Origin: Gallionella sp.
GTDB lineage: Bacteria; Pseudomonadota; Gammaproteobacteria; Burkholderiales; Gallionellaceae
Assembly (NCBI GenBank): GCA_023259035.1
Contig: JAHFRA010000003.1
Span: 62,001 to 126,000, forward strand
Length of the DNA stretch: 64,000 bases
Direction of reading: 5' to 3'
Part shown: one piece after another, positions 28,832-38,795 of the stretch
How the letters are laid out: every line of letters starts with the position of its first letter
Numbering within the stretch: the first letter of the stretch is position 1
Notes under the pieces: generated by a model
Told to the model about the DNA's origin: nothing
Seen by the model: the letters and a program-made list of their open reading frames with translations, nothing else
The model's database searches: none
Translations under genes and position numbers: made by a program

Positions 28832-29886
28832 TACTTTGTGTGTTCTTCCTGAATCAACCACTTGCCGCTGGATTTGACCATCAACAGAGTTTTGTGGCCA
28901 GAGGTTTTCAGGTGGCTGGCGCGGTAGGATTGGCGAAACTTAATGGTGGCATGACTGTTATCGCTGAATGTAACAGTCGCATCGCTAATGCCGACGTGGA
29001 TGGATTTCGGTTTGCCGATACGTTCTTGGCGGATGGTCTCCCAAGCCGCGCGACTTTCCCCTTCCGGCGTGTGGAAATCGTCGGCATAAAACGCCAGGTA
29101 TTTCTTCACATTTTTGGATGACCATGCGGCAGCCCAGGCATTGACGGTTTTCAATACTTCGCTGCTGCTATCGGCAGATTCCGCGATTTTTTCTGGAGCA
29201 TTCGTCGCGACCGTGGGCGTGGCTGCAATCGGCGTGGCAACAATTGTTGCCGGAGGTGCGCTGGCAGCGGAATGCAAGGCTGCTGAAGGGGCTATTTGCG
29301 GATTGTTCACCACCGCGCTATCCGCAGCTGCAGTGCTATGCACAGGTGCTGTCTTGTCGCGTGCTCCACCCGCAAACAAATCCTGAATCATTGCCAGCTT
29401 GGTTTTTGTTGCAGTGTTGCTGCGATCCAGCTGCAGGGCGCGGTCGTAAGCCTGGCTGGCCATCTTGGCGTAGATGTCGCCGAGATTTTCGTGTGCTGTG
29501 GCATAGCTGGGATGGGTGCGTATAGCCATTTCCAGTGCCAGCTTGGCTTTGTCATATTGGCCTTGGCTGGCGTATAGCACGGCAAGGTTATTATAAGGCT
29601 CGGGCAGTTCCGGGTAATCCTCAGTCAATGCGGAAAAAATTTTAATTGCATCATTGGCCTTGCCCTGCTCGGTGAGAATCAACCCTTTCAAAAAGCGCGC
29701 CTGCGCGTCTTTGGGTTTGCCGACCAGGTAACTGTTTACCTTGTCCAGAGCCTGACCTTGCTGGCCTTGCTTGAACAGCTTATTGGCATCTTGAATCTCG
29801 TCGGCACTTACCGTAAGGCTGGTGCTCAACAACAATGCGCTAACAAGCAGTGCAGCGTGGTGACGGAAAAGATTCAACATATTCAT
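28831..29886 (-). CDS. Exported TPR protein with C-terminal NTF2/Cds6-like domain
   Basis: About 350 aa. A signal peptide (HHAALLVSALLLSTSLTVSADE) precedes three or four tetratricopeptide repeats (about residues 25-165, e.g. PEPYNNLAVLYASQGQYDKA). A Pro/Ala/Thr-rich linker and a C-terminal NTF2-like domain (about 235-350, AWAAAWSSKNVKKYLAFYAD) follow. The latter is paralogous in style to the C-terminus of the L,D-transpeptidase made from the next gene. The ATG at 29886 is preferred; an earlier start at 29916 is open. The shared domain suggests the two proteins act at the same wall site (inference). Confidence 0.85.
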   Translation of the reverse strand: MNMLNLFRHHAALLVSALLLSTSLTVSADEIQDANKLFKQGQQGQALDKVNSYLVGKPKDAQARFLKGLILTEQGKANDAIKIFSALTEDYPELPEPYNNLAVLYASQGQYDKAKLALEMAIRTHPSYATAHENLGDIYAKMASQAYDRALQLDRSNTATKTKLAMIQDLFAGGARDKTAPVHSTAAADSAVVNNPQIAPSAALHSAASAPPATIVATPIAATPTVATNAPEKIAESADSSSEVLKTVNAWAAAWSSKNVKKYLAFYADDFHTPEGESRAAWETIRQERIGKPKSIHVGISDATVTFSDNSHATIKFRQSYRASHLKTSGHKTLLMVKSSGKWLIQEEHTK

Positions 29887-30067
29887 CGTGGTGTTAGTTC
29901 CTGAATTGTGCGCCATATGCGCCTGGATTTATTTAATAGCGGCGGATTCTACCAAATAACCCGCGCATTTTCACGGTTTGTGTCTACAGCTATGTCTGCC
30001 GGAGGGTTGCTATTTTTTCGGGTAGAATCCGCGCCGTACCTTCACGAAAAACATAAAGAGCCAAGCA

Positions 30068-31738
30068 ATGAGCAGTACGCCTCAACCCGTTGCCTCCAAT
30101 TTTATCCGCAACATTATCGATGCCGATCTGGCAAGTGGCAAGCACGCCAGCATTGTTACACGCTTTCCGCCTGAACCGAACGGTTATCTGCACATTGGCC
30201 ATGCCAAGTCCATCTGTCTGAATTTCGGCTTGGCGCTCGATTATAAAGGCCGGTGCAACCTGCGTTTTGACGACACCAACCCGGAAAAGGAGAGCGAGGA
30301 GTATGCGCGCTCCATTCAGGAGGACGTGCAGTGGCTGGGCTTTCAGTGGCACGGGCAAGTGCGCTGGGCGTCCGACTATTTCGAGCAGCTTTATGAATAT
30401 GCAATAGACCTGATCAGGCAGGGGAAGGCTTACGTGGAGGATCTTTCTGCCGAGCAGATGCGCGAATATCGCGGCACCCTGACGCAAGCGGGAAGGAATA
30501 GCCCGTACCGGGAACGCCCGGTGGAGGAGAATCTCGATTTGTTCACACGCATGAGGAACGGCGAATTTGCCGATGGCAGCAAGGTGCTGCGCGCCAAGAT
30601 CGACATGGCTTCGCCCAACATCAACCTGCGCGATCCGGCGATCTACCGCATCCGCCGCGCGCATCACATCCGCACCGGTGATAAATGGTGCATCTATCCG
30701 ATGTACGATTACACGCATTGCATCTCCGATGCGCTGGAAGGCATTACCCACTCGATCTGCACATTGGAGTTCGAGGATCACCGCCCGCTCTACGACTGGG
30801 TGCTGGACAACCTCACCGCCCCTTGCCATCCGCAGCAGATCGAGTTCTCGCGGCTGGAGCTGCACTACACCATCACCAGCAAACGCAAGCTGTTGCAGCT
30901 GGTGAACGAGAAGCACGTCAGCGGCTGGGACGACCCGCGCATGCCCACCATCAGCGGCATGAGAAGGCGCGGTTATACGCCGGAAGGAATCCGCGAATTC
31001 GCCAGGCGCATCGGCGTGTCCAAGAGCGATAACAGCGTGGATATGGCAGTGATGGAAGGCGCGATCCGCGAGGACTTGGAGGCCCGCGTGCCGCGCGTGA
31101 TGGCGGTGGTGAACCCGCTCAGAGTGACCATCACCAACTTCGATGGCGCGCAAGCGCGCGAGGCGGACTTCCATCCCAATCATCCCGAGTTTGGCAAGCG
31201 CGTCGTTCCCCTCGGCAAAGAGCTGTTCATCGAGGCCGACGATTTTGCCGAACTACCGCCCGCAGGCTGGAAGCGTCTCACCCCGGGTGGGGAAGTGCGC
31301 CTGCGCCACAGCTACGTGATGCGCTGCGATGAAGCGGTGAAGGATGCGACGGGCAAGGTCGTCGAACTACGCTGCAGCATCGACCACGACACGCTGGGCA
31401 AGAACCCGGAGGGGCGCAAAGTGAAAGGCGTGATCCATTTCCTGTCTTGCGCGCACGCGCTGCCCGCCGAGATGCGTTTGTATGATCGCCTGTTCACCGT
31501 ACCGGAACCGGATGCGGGCAGAGATGTGGATTTCTGCACGCATCTCAATCCGACCTCATTCACCCTGGTGCAGGGCTGGGTGGAAAGTTGCGTTAAAGAT
31601 GCGGCACCGGAAACGCGCTACCAATTCGAGCGCTTGGGCTATTTCTGCGCCGACCGGCGCGAACATCAAGCGGGAGGAAAGCTGGTGTTCAATCGCACCG
31701 TCACGTTGAAAGATTCATGGGCGAAGGAACACAATTAA
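30068..31738 (+). CDS. glnS: Glutaminyl-tRNA synthetase
   Basis: A 556-aa class I synthetase. The HIGH motif is in [21 protein letters not shown] (about residue 34), and the tRNA-binding regions FDDTNPEKE and [16 protein letters not shown] are intact. The KMSKS equivalent is [11 protein letters not shown] (about residue 275). The C-terminal anticodon-binding beta barrels are complete. Together with the adjacent cysS this forms a two-synthetase neighbourhood, interrupted by an inverted repeat. Confidence 0.97.
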   Translation: MSSTPQPVASNFIRNIIDADLASGKHASIVTRFPPEPNGYLHIGHAKSICLNFGLALDYKGRCNLRFDDTNPEKESEEYARSIQEDVQWLGFQWHGQVRWASDYFEQLYEYAIDLIRQGKAYVEDLSAEQMREYRGTLTQAGRNSPYRERPVEENLDLFTRMRNGEFADGSKVLRAKIDMASPNINLRDPAIYRIRRAHHIRTGDKWCIYPMYDYTHCISDALEGITHSICTLEFEDHRPLYDWVLDNLTAPCHPQQIEFSRLELHYTITSKRKLLQLVNEKHVSGWDDPRMPTISGMRRRGYTPEGIREFARRIGVSKSDNSVDMAVMEGAIREDLEARVPRVMAVVNPLRVTITNFDGAQAREADFHPNHPEFGKRVVPLGKELFIEADDFAELPPAGWKRLTPGGEVRLRHSYVMRCDEAVKDATGKVVELRCSIDHDTLGKNPEGRKVKGVIHFLSCAHALPAEMRLYDRLFTVPEPDAGRDVDFCTHLNPTSFTLVQGWVESCVKDAAPETRYQFERLGYFCADRREHQAGGKLVFNRTVTLKDSWAKEHN

Positions 31739-31740
31739 TC

Positions 31741-31855
31741 GTCATTCCCGCGCAGGCGTGAATCCAGCGGTTTTATTCAATATGCACTTGGTTTTGTCTC
31801 CGCGTTGCGGAGAGTTTTATTTATTGACCGGATTCCCGCCTGCGCGGGAATGACG
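31741..31855. repeat. Inverted pair of GTCATTCCCGCGCAGGCG repeats, family G
   Basis: A left copy (31741-31770) and an inverted right copy (31829-31855, GATTCCCGCCTGCGCGGGAA then TGAC) flank about 58 bp, also with a small hairpin (TCTCCGCGTTGCGGAGAG). This is a very common proteobacterial intergenic repeat and could form a long stem between glnS and cysS. A partial copy lies near 39912. Confidence 0.85.
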
Positions 31856-31874
31856 GTAACAGTAAGGTTTTCAC

Positions 31875-33344
31875 ATGCTAAAAATCTACAACACCCTCGC
31901 CCGCGACAAGCAGGACTTCATTCCCATCGAGCCGAACACCGTGCGCATGTATGTGTGCGGCATGACGGTTTACGACTACTGCCACCTTGGACATGCGCGC
32001 GTGATGGTGGTATTCGACATGGTGTACCGATGGCTGAAGGCTTCCGGCTATGACGTGACCTACGTGCGCAACATTACCGACATCGACGACAAGATCATCA
32101 AGCGTGCGGCGGAGAACGGCGAATCCATCCACGCATTGACGCGGCGCTTCATTGGCGCGATGCACGAGGATGAGCGCGCCTTGGGCATTCTGCCGCCGGA
32201 TCACGAGCCGCGCGCGACGCAATATGTGCCGCAGATGCTGGCGATGATTGGACAGCTGGAAAAGAACGGTCTGGCCTATCGCGCTACAGATGGCGATATG
32301 AATTACGCGGTGCGCAAGTTCGATGGTTACGGGAAGTTATCCGGCAAGTCGCTGGGAGACTTGCGTGCCGGTGAGCGCGTGAACGTGAATGACGGCAAGA
32401 ATGACCCGCTCGATTTCGTGCTGTGGAAACATGCCAGGGATGACGAAGCGGAAGAAGTGAAATGGAATTCGCCTTGGGGCAAGGGCCGGCCCGGTTGGCA
32501 CATCGAATGCTCGGCGATGGGGTCTGAAATTCTGGGCAAGCATTTCGACATCCACGGCGGCGGCGCGGACTTGCAGTTCCCGCACCACGAGAACGAGATC
32601 GCGCAGAGCGAGGGCGCACACCAGTGCAGCTTTGTGAATTACTGGATGCACAACGGCTTCGTGCGCGTAGATGAGGAAAAGATGTCCAAGTCGCTGGGCA
32701 ACTTCTTCACCATCCGCGAGGTACTGAAAAAATATGATGCTGAAGTGGTGCGCTTCTTCATCCTGCGAGCGCATTACCGCAGCTCGCTGAATTATTCCGA
32801 TGCGCATCTTAATGATGCCAAGGGTGCGCTGACGCGGCTTTATACGGCGCTCAAAAGCATAACCCCTGATGTAACTACTAGCCATTCGACCAGTCTATTA
32901 AAAGACAATAGCCTAGTCGCTAGTTATCCCGGCCTCCCCTTGTCAGGGGATGGGGCTGGTGGGGCTGCCGTTGACTGGAACGAACCCTCCGCCCAGCGCT
33001 TCAAGACAGCAATGGACGACGACTTCAATACGCCGGAAGCGATGGCGGTGCTGTTTGAACTGGCGAACGAAGTGAACCGTAGCCAGTCAGCGGAAGCAGC
33101 ACGACAACTCAAAACGCTGGGCGGGGTGCTTGGTTTGCTGCAACGCGATCCGCAGGCATTTTTGCAAGGCGATGCAAACGAGGGCGAGCTTGACGATGTG
33201 GCGATCAACGCGCAGATCGAGGCGCGTGTATCGGCCAAGAAGGCCAAAAACTTCGCCGAGGCTGACCGCATTCGAAAAGAATTATTGGAAACCGGAATTG
33301 TTCTGGAAGACACACCGCATGGAACGATATGGCGAAGGGCATGA
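31875..33344 (+). CDS. cysS: Cysteinyl-tRNA synthetase, with repeat-derived insertion
   Basis: A 489-aa class I synthetase. The zinc-binding and HIGH region is [31 protein letters not shown] and [11 protein letters not shown] with zinc ligands are intact, and KMSKS is [13 protein letters not shown] (about residue 270). After LYTALKS, about residues 330-363 have no counterpart in ordinary CysRS and are encoded by two palindromic elements back to back. The following [14 protein letters not shown] block and C-terminus are normal, so frame and probably function are kept. Confidence 0.96.
   Translation: MLKIYNTLARDKQDFIPIEPNTVRMYVCGMTVYDYCHLGHARVMVVFDMVYRWLKASGYDVTYVRNITDIDDKIIKRAAENGESIHALTRRFIGAMHEDERALGILPPDHEPRATQYVPQMLAMIGQLEKNGLAYRATDGDMNYAVRKFDGYGKLSGKSLGDLRAGERVNVNDGKNDPLDFVLWKHARDDEAEEVKWNSPWGKGRPGWHIECSAMGSEILGKHFDIHGGGADLQFPHHENEIAQSEGAHQCSFVNYWMHNGFVRVDEEKMSKSLGNFFTIREVLKKYDAEVVRFFILRAHYRSSLNYSDAHLNDAKGALTRLYTALKSITPDVTTSHSTSLLKDNSLVASYPGLPLSGDGAGGAAVDWNEPSAQRFKTAMDDDFNTPEAMAVLFELANEVNRSQSAEAARQLKTLGGVLGLLQRDPQAFLQGDANEGELDDVAINAQIEARVSAKKAKNFAEADRIRKELLETGIVLEDTPHGTIWRRA
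32866..32926. repeat. Dispersed palindromic repeat family D inside cysS (inverted copy)
   Basis: On the minus strand it reads TAACTAGCGACTAGG ... GAATGGCTAGTAGTTACATCAG, matching the ends of the intergenic copies at 38690, 59884 and 60967. It is translated as [19 protein letters not shown] in CysRS. Confidence 0.82.
32931..32964. repeat. G/C-rich palindrome (family B-like) inside cysS
   Basis: CCTCCCCTTGTCAGGGGATG followed by GGG. It adjoins the family D copy and encodes [11 protein letters not shown]. Confidence 0.65.
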
Positions 33345-33492
33345 ATATCGAATTTGCGTGCCCCAATAGCCTCGTGGCAGCTTCCGGGCAATCCCGTCCG
33401 TTACGCTTCAACTCATAAGCCATCTGCCTGCCGAATGTTACGGCGACAACCCTGCTAAACTGCGCGCCTGAATTCGAGGAGCCGTTCTTTCC

Positions 33493-34845
33493 ATGCTGAT
33501 TACCGAATACCGATTAGAGCTCGCCATCCAGGCGCTACGCGCCATCCTGCCGCTGACACATCCCGCCGACACCACGCTGCGCTACTTTTTCAAGAACGAA
33601 CGCATCGGTTCGAACGAACGTGAATTGGTTGCCGAAACCGTATTCGGCGTGCTGCGCCACCGCCTGCTGCTGGAAATAACCTGCGCCGAAAACACATCCC
33701 GCGACACGTTACTGGCAAAGCCAGCCGGTTGCGGGAGCGGATGTGAGGCGGCTCCTCCCGCACCGGATGCTCCGCAACACCGTGTCAAAGCCGCCACGCC
33801 ACGCCGCTTGGCGCTCGCCTGGCTGATCAGGTTCGGCGGCTATAACCTGCGCGAGATCGAGCCGGTGCTGAAGCGCGACGAAAAGGAATGGCTCGCCACG
33901 GTGAAGGGCGTCAAGGTCGAGGATCAGCCGCTGGCGGTGCAGGCCGAACTGCCGGACTGGCTAGTGGAGAAGATGCGTGCGTCCTATGCGGGTGCCGACA
34001 TCCTCGCCATCGGACAATCCATGCAGCAGGGCGCGCCGCTGGACATCCGCGTCAACACCCTGCTCGCCAAGCGCGACGATGTGCTGCAGCAGCTGCACGA
34101 TAAAAATATCGAGGCTACTGCCACGCCTTACTCACCCGTCGGCATCCGCCTCAAGGAAAAAATTCCGCTCAACAAGGATGCGCTGTTCACCGAGGGCAAG
34201 ATAGAAGTGCAGGACGAAGGCAGCCAGTTGCTCGGCTTCCTGCTCGCGCCGAAGCGCAACGACATGGTGGTGGATTTTTGTGCCGGTGCGGGCGGCAAGA
34301 CGCTGATGCTGTCGGCGCTGATGAATTCGCAGGGCCGTTTATACGCGATGGACACCTCCGAAAAGCGCCTCGCCAACCTCAAGCCGCGCCTGAAGCGATC
34401 CGGCGCAAGCAACATCCAGCCGATGCTGATTGCGCATGAGAACGACCTCAAGGTGAAACGCCTCGCGGGCAAGATCGACCGCGTGCTGGTGGACGCGCCG
34501 TGCAGCGGCCTTGGCACATTGCGCCGCAGCCCGGACCTGAAATTCCGCCAGTCGCCCGGCAGCATCGAAGAATTTACCCAAAAACAGGCGGCCATCCTCG
34601 CCTCCGCCAGCCGCCTGCTGAAGAAAGGCGGTCGCTTGGTGTATGCGACTTGCAGCCTCCTGCCGGAAGAAAACCAGCATATCGTGCAAGCCTTCCTCGC
34701 CGCACATCCGGACTTCGTGTTGCGCCCGGTCAGCGAAATATTGCAGCAACAAAAAATCGCGCTGGAGATGGGCGATTATCTGGAATTGCGCCCGCACCTG
34801 CACGGCACGGACGGATTTTTTGCGGCGGTATTGGAGCTGGTCTAA
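33493..34845 (+). CDS. RsmB/NOP2 family RNA m5C methyltransferase
   Basis: The 450-aa protein has a variable N-terminal RNA-binding part and a C-terminal Rossmann methyltransferase: cofactor motif VVDFCAGAGGKTLMLSALM (about residue 260), VDAPCSGLGTLRRSPDLK (about 332) and ATCSLLPEEN (about 383). The two cysteines are the release and catalytic nucleophiles of the family, which makes 5-methylcytosine in rRNA or tRNA. The target base cannot be assigned. About residues 77-91 (AGCGSGCEAAPPAPD) come from a GC-rich palindrome and look like an in-frame insertion. Confidence 0.9.
   Translation: MLITEYRLELAIQALRAILPLTHPADTTLRYFFKNERIGSNERELVAETVFGVLRHRLLLEITCAENTSRDTLLAKPAGCGSGCEAAPPAPDAPQHRVKAATPRRLALAWLIRFGGYNLREIEPVLKRDEKEWLATVKGVKVEDQPLAVQAELPDWLVEKMRASYAGADILAIGQSMQQGAPLDIRVNTLLAKRDDVLQQLHDKNIEATATPYSPVGIRLKEKIPLNKDALFTEGKIEVQDEGSQLLGFLLAPKRNDMVVDFCAGAGGKTLMLSALMNSQGRLYAMDTSEKRLANLKPRLKRSGASNIQPMLIAHENDLKVKRLAGKIDRVLVDAPCSGLGTLRRSPDLKFRQSPGSIEEFTQKQAAILASASRLLKKGGRLVYATCSLLPEENQHIVQAFLAAHPDFVLRPVSEILQQQKIALEMGDYLELRPHLHGTDGFFAAVLELV
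33725..33766. repeat. Palindromic element family H inside the RsmB-like gene
   Basis: CCGGTTGCGGGAGCGG on one side and GGCTCCTCCCGCACCGG on the other form a long interrupted stem. It is of the GCGGGAGCGGAT type common between proteobacterial genes, here translated in frame. Confidence 0.75.
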
Positions 34846-35081
34846 TTCATCATTGATCCGGCCAGCTTGAGTTTGAAGTTTTCATGCTGCATATTTCGCG
34901 CGAGAATCCTGAAAACATTTTTGAGGCAGTTGCCAACACCACGCATCACTCCGATCACCTTGTGATGCAATCGCACGACCGGCTTGCGCCGCTCGTGCGA
35001 CCGATCCAACGTTTGGTGCCTTGCATCTTCTTTATCCATCCAACTCAGGTTGGATTTGGCAACCAAAGCCAATTTCATCAT
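34842..35081 (-). CDS. Short basic ORF, possible transposase C-terminal remnant
   Basis: A 79-aa frame rich in Arg, His and Lys (RSHERRKPVVRLHHKVIGVM and onward) with no signal peptide. Its composition and short length resemble the C-terminus of an insertion-sequence transposase, but I cannot name the family. It lies at the left border of the accessory block, opposite the integrase remnant at the right border, and overlaps the RsmB-like stop by 4 bp on the other strand. It could be non-coding. Confidence 0.3.
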   Translation of the reverse strand: MMKLALVAKSNLSWMDKEDARHQTLDRSHERRKPVVRLHHKVIGVMRGVGNCLKNVFRILARNMQHENFKLKLAGSMMN

Positions 35082-35093
35082 GCCGGGCCTATA

Positions 35094-36461
35094 TCAATTC
35101 GGCGCGCACATCACCACACCCTCGTTGCTCCAGCCGCGATTCACCACCTCCTGTATCGCAGTCAGGCTGCTGGTGATGCGGTGGTTGGAATCGACGCCCC
35201 GTGCGAATCCATTGTTATAGGCGCGGTAGACCGGCGTGGTGCCGGTGGGGCAAGTTTGGTTTGTCGCCGGAGTCGAGACGAAATCCAGGCTCTCGAAATT
35301 CCAGCTCTTTACGGTGAGTTTGCGCGGATCGCCTGCGGGGATTTGCTGGTCTTTCAGCCCCTGGCATTCCGCCGGATCGACCGTGTAAAAATGCGAGTTC
35401 GGGCCGGGCGACTGGCTGCCATAGAAACGGCAGACAGAAGTGCTGCCGCCCGACAGAAAGGCATTCCCGGTGCGTATCCAGCCCGGCCCGGCGCTGCCGC
35501 CGTCGATGGCCGCTGCCTCACCTGAGTCGGCGGTGATGAAGTAGTTGTCGAGGTTGGTGTTGTAGAACTCAATCACCAGAATTGAGCCAGGTGGCGCCAC
35601 CGTCACGGTAACAGCAGCGACAGCGCCGCTTCCAGCACTATTAACGCCTGCCACAGTATAGAGAGTAGTCGCCGATGGCGTAACTGTGCAGCTTGCTCCG
35701 CTCGTGCCGGCACATGTGCCTCCGACCCAAAGATAGGAAGTCGCTGCAGGGCTGCAACTGGCCGTTAGTATAGATGTGCTGCCTGCGGAAACCAAGGTTG
35801 AAGATGCGCTCAAAACACAGGTTGGTGGGGTAGCAGCGCTGACGTCGATGTTCTGCGTGACCTGCGTTGCCGCGTTGTAGCTGGCGTTGCCCGCCTGATC
35901 TGCGGCGATGGTGCAGGTGCCCGGAGTAATGCCGGTGACGGTGCTGCCACTGACGGTACAGACGCTCTGTGTTGTACTGCTGAAGCTCACTGCAAGACCG
36001 GAGGTGGCGGTTGCGCTCACAGTGGTGGTATCGCCCACGGCAAGAGAGGTTGGCAGGAAACTGATCATGCCGATGGTCTGGCTAACCGTATTTGCTGCGC
36101 TGGGATTAGCAATGTACGCGCCAATATCATCCGCCTGCGCAGCGCTAATATAGGATGTCAGAAATCCCATGCTGCCCTTATTAGATCTGATGGCATTCAT
36201 GATCACCGCGCCAGCGTTTGCGCCACGCAGAATCTTGTTCATCCCTGCCAACGGATTGGTGCCATGGCAGGCTCCACTCGCACAAGCCAACGGCGCTCCG
36301 TTTGTCGTGTTATAAAGTGCCTTACCGTTAGCTGCATCTCCCGCAGCATCTGCGACCGACACATAGATCAGACACAGCCCGGCAAGCAATATTTGCCTAA
36401 ACAAGCCATTTTTGGCGATAGTCATAAGCGCCAAAGCTGGTTCATAAAATAGAGCAAACAT
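35094..36461 (-). CDS. Exported cytochrome-like / bacterial Ig-like / DUF5648 protein
   Basis: A 455-aa exported protein. An N-terminal signal region (about 1-40) precedes a small cytochrome c-like segment (GDAANGKALYN, then PLACASGACHGTNPL at about residue 60). The haem-type motif is CASGACH, a CX4CH spacing rather than CXXCH. One or two Ig-like beta domains rich in Ser, Thr and Val follow (about 130-300). The C-terminal part (about 300-455) is DUF5648-like (VIEFYNTNLDNYFITA, SHFYTVDPAEC, PVYRAYNNG). The ATG has a near-perfect AAGGAGGT five bases upstream. A PmrA/QseB-like box and TTGAC precede it. Extracellular or surface binding is likely; the ligand is unknown. Confidence 0.75.
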   Translation of the reverse strand: MFALFYEPALALMTIAKNGLFRQILLAGLCLIYVSVADAAGDAANGKALYNTTNGAPLACASGACHGTNPLAGMNKILRGANAGAVIMNAIRSNKGSMGFLTSYISAAQADDIGAYIANPSAANTVSQTIGMISFLPTSLAVGDTTTVSATATSGLAVSFSSTTQSVCTVSGSTVTGITPGTCTIAADQAGNASYNAATQVTQNIDVSAATPPTCVLSASSTLVSAGSTSILTASCSPAATSYLWVGGTCAGTSGASCTVTPSATTLYTVAGVNSAGSGAVAAVTVTVAPPGSILVIEFYNTNLDNYFITADSGEAAAIDGGSAGPGWIRTGNAFLSGGSTSVCRFYGSQSPGPNSHFYTVDPAECQGLKDQQIPAGDPRKLTVKSWNFESLDFVSTPATNQTCPTGTTPVYRAYNNGFARGVDSNHRITSSLTAIQEVVNRGWSNEGVVMCAPN

Positions 36462-36515
36462 TTTCGACCTCCTTAAGAAATTGGATTACCAAGATGTGCA
36501 GAATAGAAGGTCAAT

Positions 36516-36533
36516 CTTAAGGAATGATTAAAG
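36516..36533 (-). promoter_or_regulatory. PmrA/QseB-like box upstream of the cytochrome/DUF5648 gene
   Basis: On the minus strand CTTTAATCATTCCTTAAG is followed directly by ATTGACC, which could be the -35. It lies 55-72 bp upstream of the start codon. The same arrangement recurs at 38796 and 42091. Confidence 0.7.
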
Positions 36534-36642
36534 AAGATTGTGTCTCCGGGCTGTTTTCAGGATGATGTGTTCTCCTTTTAAAAAAGGGAAAACGACCCAG
36601 TGGCGCTTCATCCCGCAAACCGCCTAACCATAAATGCGGCAT

Positions 36643-36672
36643 AAAAAAACCACCGTGTTGCAGGAAGGTTTT
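36643..36672 (-). terminator. Possible terminator downstream of dsbD
   Basis: On the minus strand AAAACC ... GGTTTTTTT can pair around a loop of about 15-18 bases, ending in a seven-T run. The stem is short. The rest of the roughly 350 bp between dsbD and the cytochrome gene holds only the promoter region described above. Confidence 0.4.
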
Positions 36673-36817
36673 AACAGACACTCGCACCATGTGCGGAACG
36701 CTAACTACTTGCCAGTAGCCATAACAAGATTAAGAATATTCCGCAAATATTGCCGCGATTATCATTGCCTTGCGCTTATCCGTAATTATCACTCCATTCC
36801 AGATTTATCGATTTTGT

Positions 36818-38641
36818 TTAGCGCACTTTGGACAATTTATTCAGGAACGCCTCCGGCCCAAGAAACCCGATCATTCTTGCGGGCACCAATTCATTGCCCG
36901 TTTGATCCAATACGATTATTGCGGGAGGGCCAAACAAACTGAATTTTTTTAGCAGTGCCTTGCTCGAGTCGGAATTGCTGGTAACATCCGCCCGGAGCAA
37001 GTTATATCCATTTAATTTTTGCTTAACTTTTTGATCTGAAAATGTTATTGCTTCCATCTCTTTGCAGGATGTGCACCAATCGGCGTAAAAATCCAGAATA
37101 ACCGGCTTGCTGGAATTTTTTAGGGTACTTTCCAATTGCGCCACATTCGTTACCGGGCTGAAAATCAACTGGTTTTCACCCGCTTCGGCAGATCGGCTAA
37201 CTGATAGTCCTTTTAGCGGCTTAAGCAGGGTGCCATTGCCGATGGTAACTCCGGCAATTTCTGCAATTCCCAGAAACACGATGCCTATCGCGAGTCCTTT
37301 TTTTAGATGTTTCGCTGGGTGTTTATGTGCGGTATGGTGGGTTTGTGCTCCTTCAAAAACCTCCATGAAGGCTGCGATAACCAGGAACAGCACGCCCCAA
37401 GCCAACATCTGCACCGGCTCTGGCAATACCGGTTCAACCATCCAAAGTGCTACGCCGAGCAGCATGAATCCGAAAAAGTATTTGACCCCCTCCATCCACT
37501 TGCCCACTCTTGGCAACAGACTGCCCGCCGAAAGACCTGTAAGCAATAACGGCACACTCATACCCATAGCCATCGAGAACAAGGCAAACCCTCCGGTCAG
37601 TACATCACGGGACTTGCTGATATACACCAGGGCGCCCGCCAACGGTGCGGCGACACAAGGGCCGACAACCAGGGCAGACAAGGCACCCATGACCATGACC
37701 GAGATGAAGCTACCGGAAGTCAAGCGGTTGCTGGTGCTGTTAAGCTTTTCCTGAATAAATGCCGGCAACTGAAGCTGGTATACGTCAAACATGGAAAGCG
37801 CCAGCAAAGCGAGTAATGCGCTGAATGTCATCAGCACCATCGGTGTTTGGAGTGCTGCGGCCAATCCCTCTCCCGCCAGACCGGCAGCTACGCCCAGCGA
37901 CGTATACACTATGGCCATTCCCAGTGAGTAGCTCGCCGATAATGCAAAACCTCGAACCCGAGTCATTTCCCCCTTCTGCCCGATGATGATCGACGAAAGG
38001 ATAGGAACCATAGGAAGAACGCAGGGCGTAAAGGCTAACAACAGCCCCAGCAGGGTAAAGAGCAGCACTACTTTAACCAGGCTACCGCTGCCCAACGCGC
38101 TGGCGATACGGCTATCTTCGCTTGGCGTTTCAATTGTCTTGGTCGAGTTGTTTTCGGCGGGAGCGACAATCGCCCCCTTGCTTACGGCGCCCGGATCGCC
38201 TTGCCTTGCTATAGCGGCGGGAAGCGCAACCTGGAAGGTTTGCGTCATGGGGAAGTAACACACGCCCGCGTCAGAACACCCTTGGTTACTGACTTCTACT
38301 TCGAAATTCTTCGGTGCCGAAACTATTGGTATGCCCATGACCGGACTGCCCGTAAGCACCTCGGTCATTTTATTTAAACCCTTGTCGAAAATGATATGGC
38401 CTTTCTCGCGATTTTCTTCTCCCAGTACCACGCCCGGTGTCACACTCGCGACCCGAAGAGAATCGCCATAAAGGTGATAGCCATTCGCGATATCCCACTT
38501 GACTGCCAGAGACTGTCCATCAACTGCCACCGTCACGCTGACTGCAAACGCCTTTTCCGGGTCGAGAAGATCCTCTGCAGCTTGTGCATTCCCACACAAG
38601 GCGAACAGAACATATGCAGCCATCAACCATTTTCTAACCAT
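36818..38641 (-). CDS. dsbD: Thiol:disulfide interchange protein DsbD
   Basis: A full-length (607 aa) DsbD, passing reducing power from cytoplasmic thioredoxin to the periplasm. The signal peptide is followed by the N-terminal alpha domain with its cysteine pair (CSDAGVC, about residue 124). Eight membrane helices carry the redox cysteines in FTPCVLPMVP and VVGPCVAAPLAG. The C-terminal thioredoxin domain has DWCTSCKEMEA (about residue 523). AAAGG precedes the ATG. A shared regulatory box lies about 155 bp upstream. It probably reduces the TlpA-like thioredoxin encoded 3 kb upstream (inference). Confidence 0.95.
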   Translation of the reverse strand: MVRKWLMAAYVLFALCGNAQAAEDLLDPEKAFAVSVTVAVDGQSLAVKWDIANGYHLYGDSLRVASVTPGVVLGEENREKGHIIFDKGLNKMTEVLTGSPVMGIPIVSAPKNFEVEVSNQGCSDAGVCYFPMTQTFQVALPAAIARQGDPGAVSKGAIVAPAENNSTKTIETPSEDSRIASALGSGSLVKVVLLFTLLGLLLAFTPCVLPMVPILSSIIIGQKGEMTRVRGFALSASYSLGMAIVYTSLGVAAGLAGEGLAAALQTPMVLMTFSALLALLALSMFDVYQLQLPAFIQEKLNSTSNRLTSGSFISVMVMGALSALVVGPCVAAPLAGALVYISKSRDVLTGGFALFSMAMGMSVPLLLTGLSAGSLLPRVGKWMEGVKYFFGFMLLGVALWMVEPVLPEPVQMLAWGVLFLVIAAFMEVFEGAQTHHTAHKHPAKHLKKGLAIGIVFLGIAEIAGVTIGNGTLLKPLKGLSVSRSAEAGENQLIFSPVTNVAQLESTLKNSSKPVILDFYADWCTSCKEMEAITFSDQKVKQKLNGYNLLRADVTSNSDSSKALLKKFSLFGPPAIIVLDQTGNELVPARMIGFLGPEAFLNKLSKVR

Positions 38642-38689
38642 CTTGCATGCCTTTCATCAGTGCCAAAATGCCATTGGGGGCAACCTGCT

Positions 38690-38751
38690 ATAACCAATTA
38701 CTTGACAACCGTTTTTGGGTTGCTCAGTGGGATGGCTAGTCGTTTCATCAG
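38690..38751. repeat. Dispersed palindromic repeat family D, upstream of dsbD
   Basis: ATAACCAATTACTTGACAAC ... GGGATGGCTAGTCGTTTCAT then CAG. It lies between the regulatory box and the dsbD start codon, so it will be in the 5' leader of the transcript. Confidence 0.85.
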
Positions 38752-38795
38752 CGCGGAATATGCATGACGACATCTTCGGACGTTACAGAGTCAAG

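Noticed and set aside
34884-35525. 213-codon plus-strand frame at the left border of the accessory block
   Set aside because: It is antisense to the DUF5648 C-terminus and to the short basic ORF, with no domain or ribosome-binding site.
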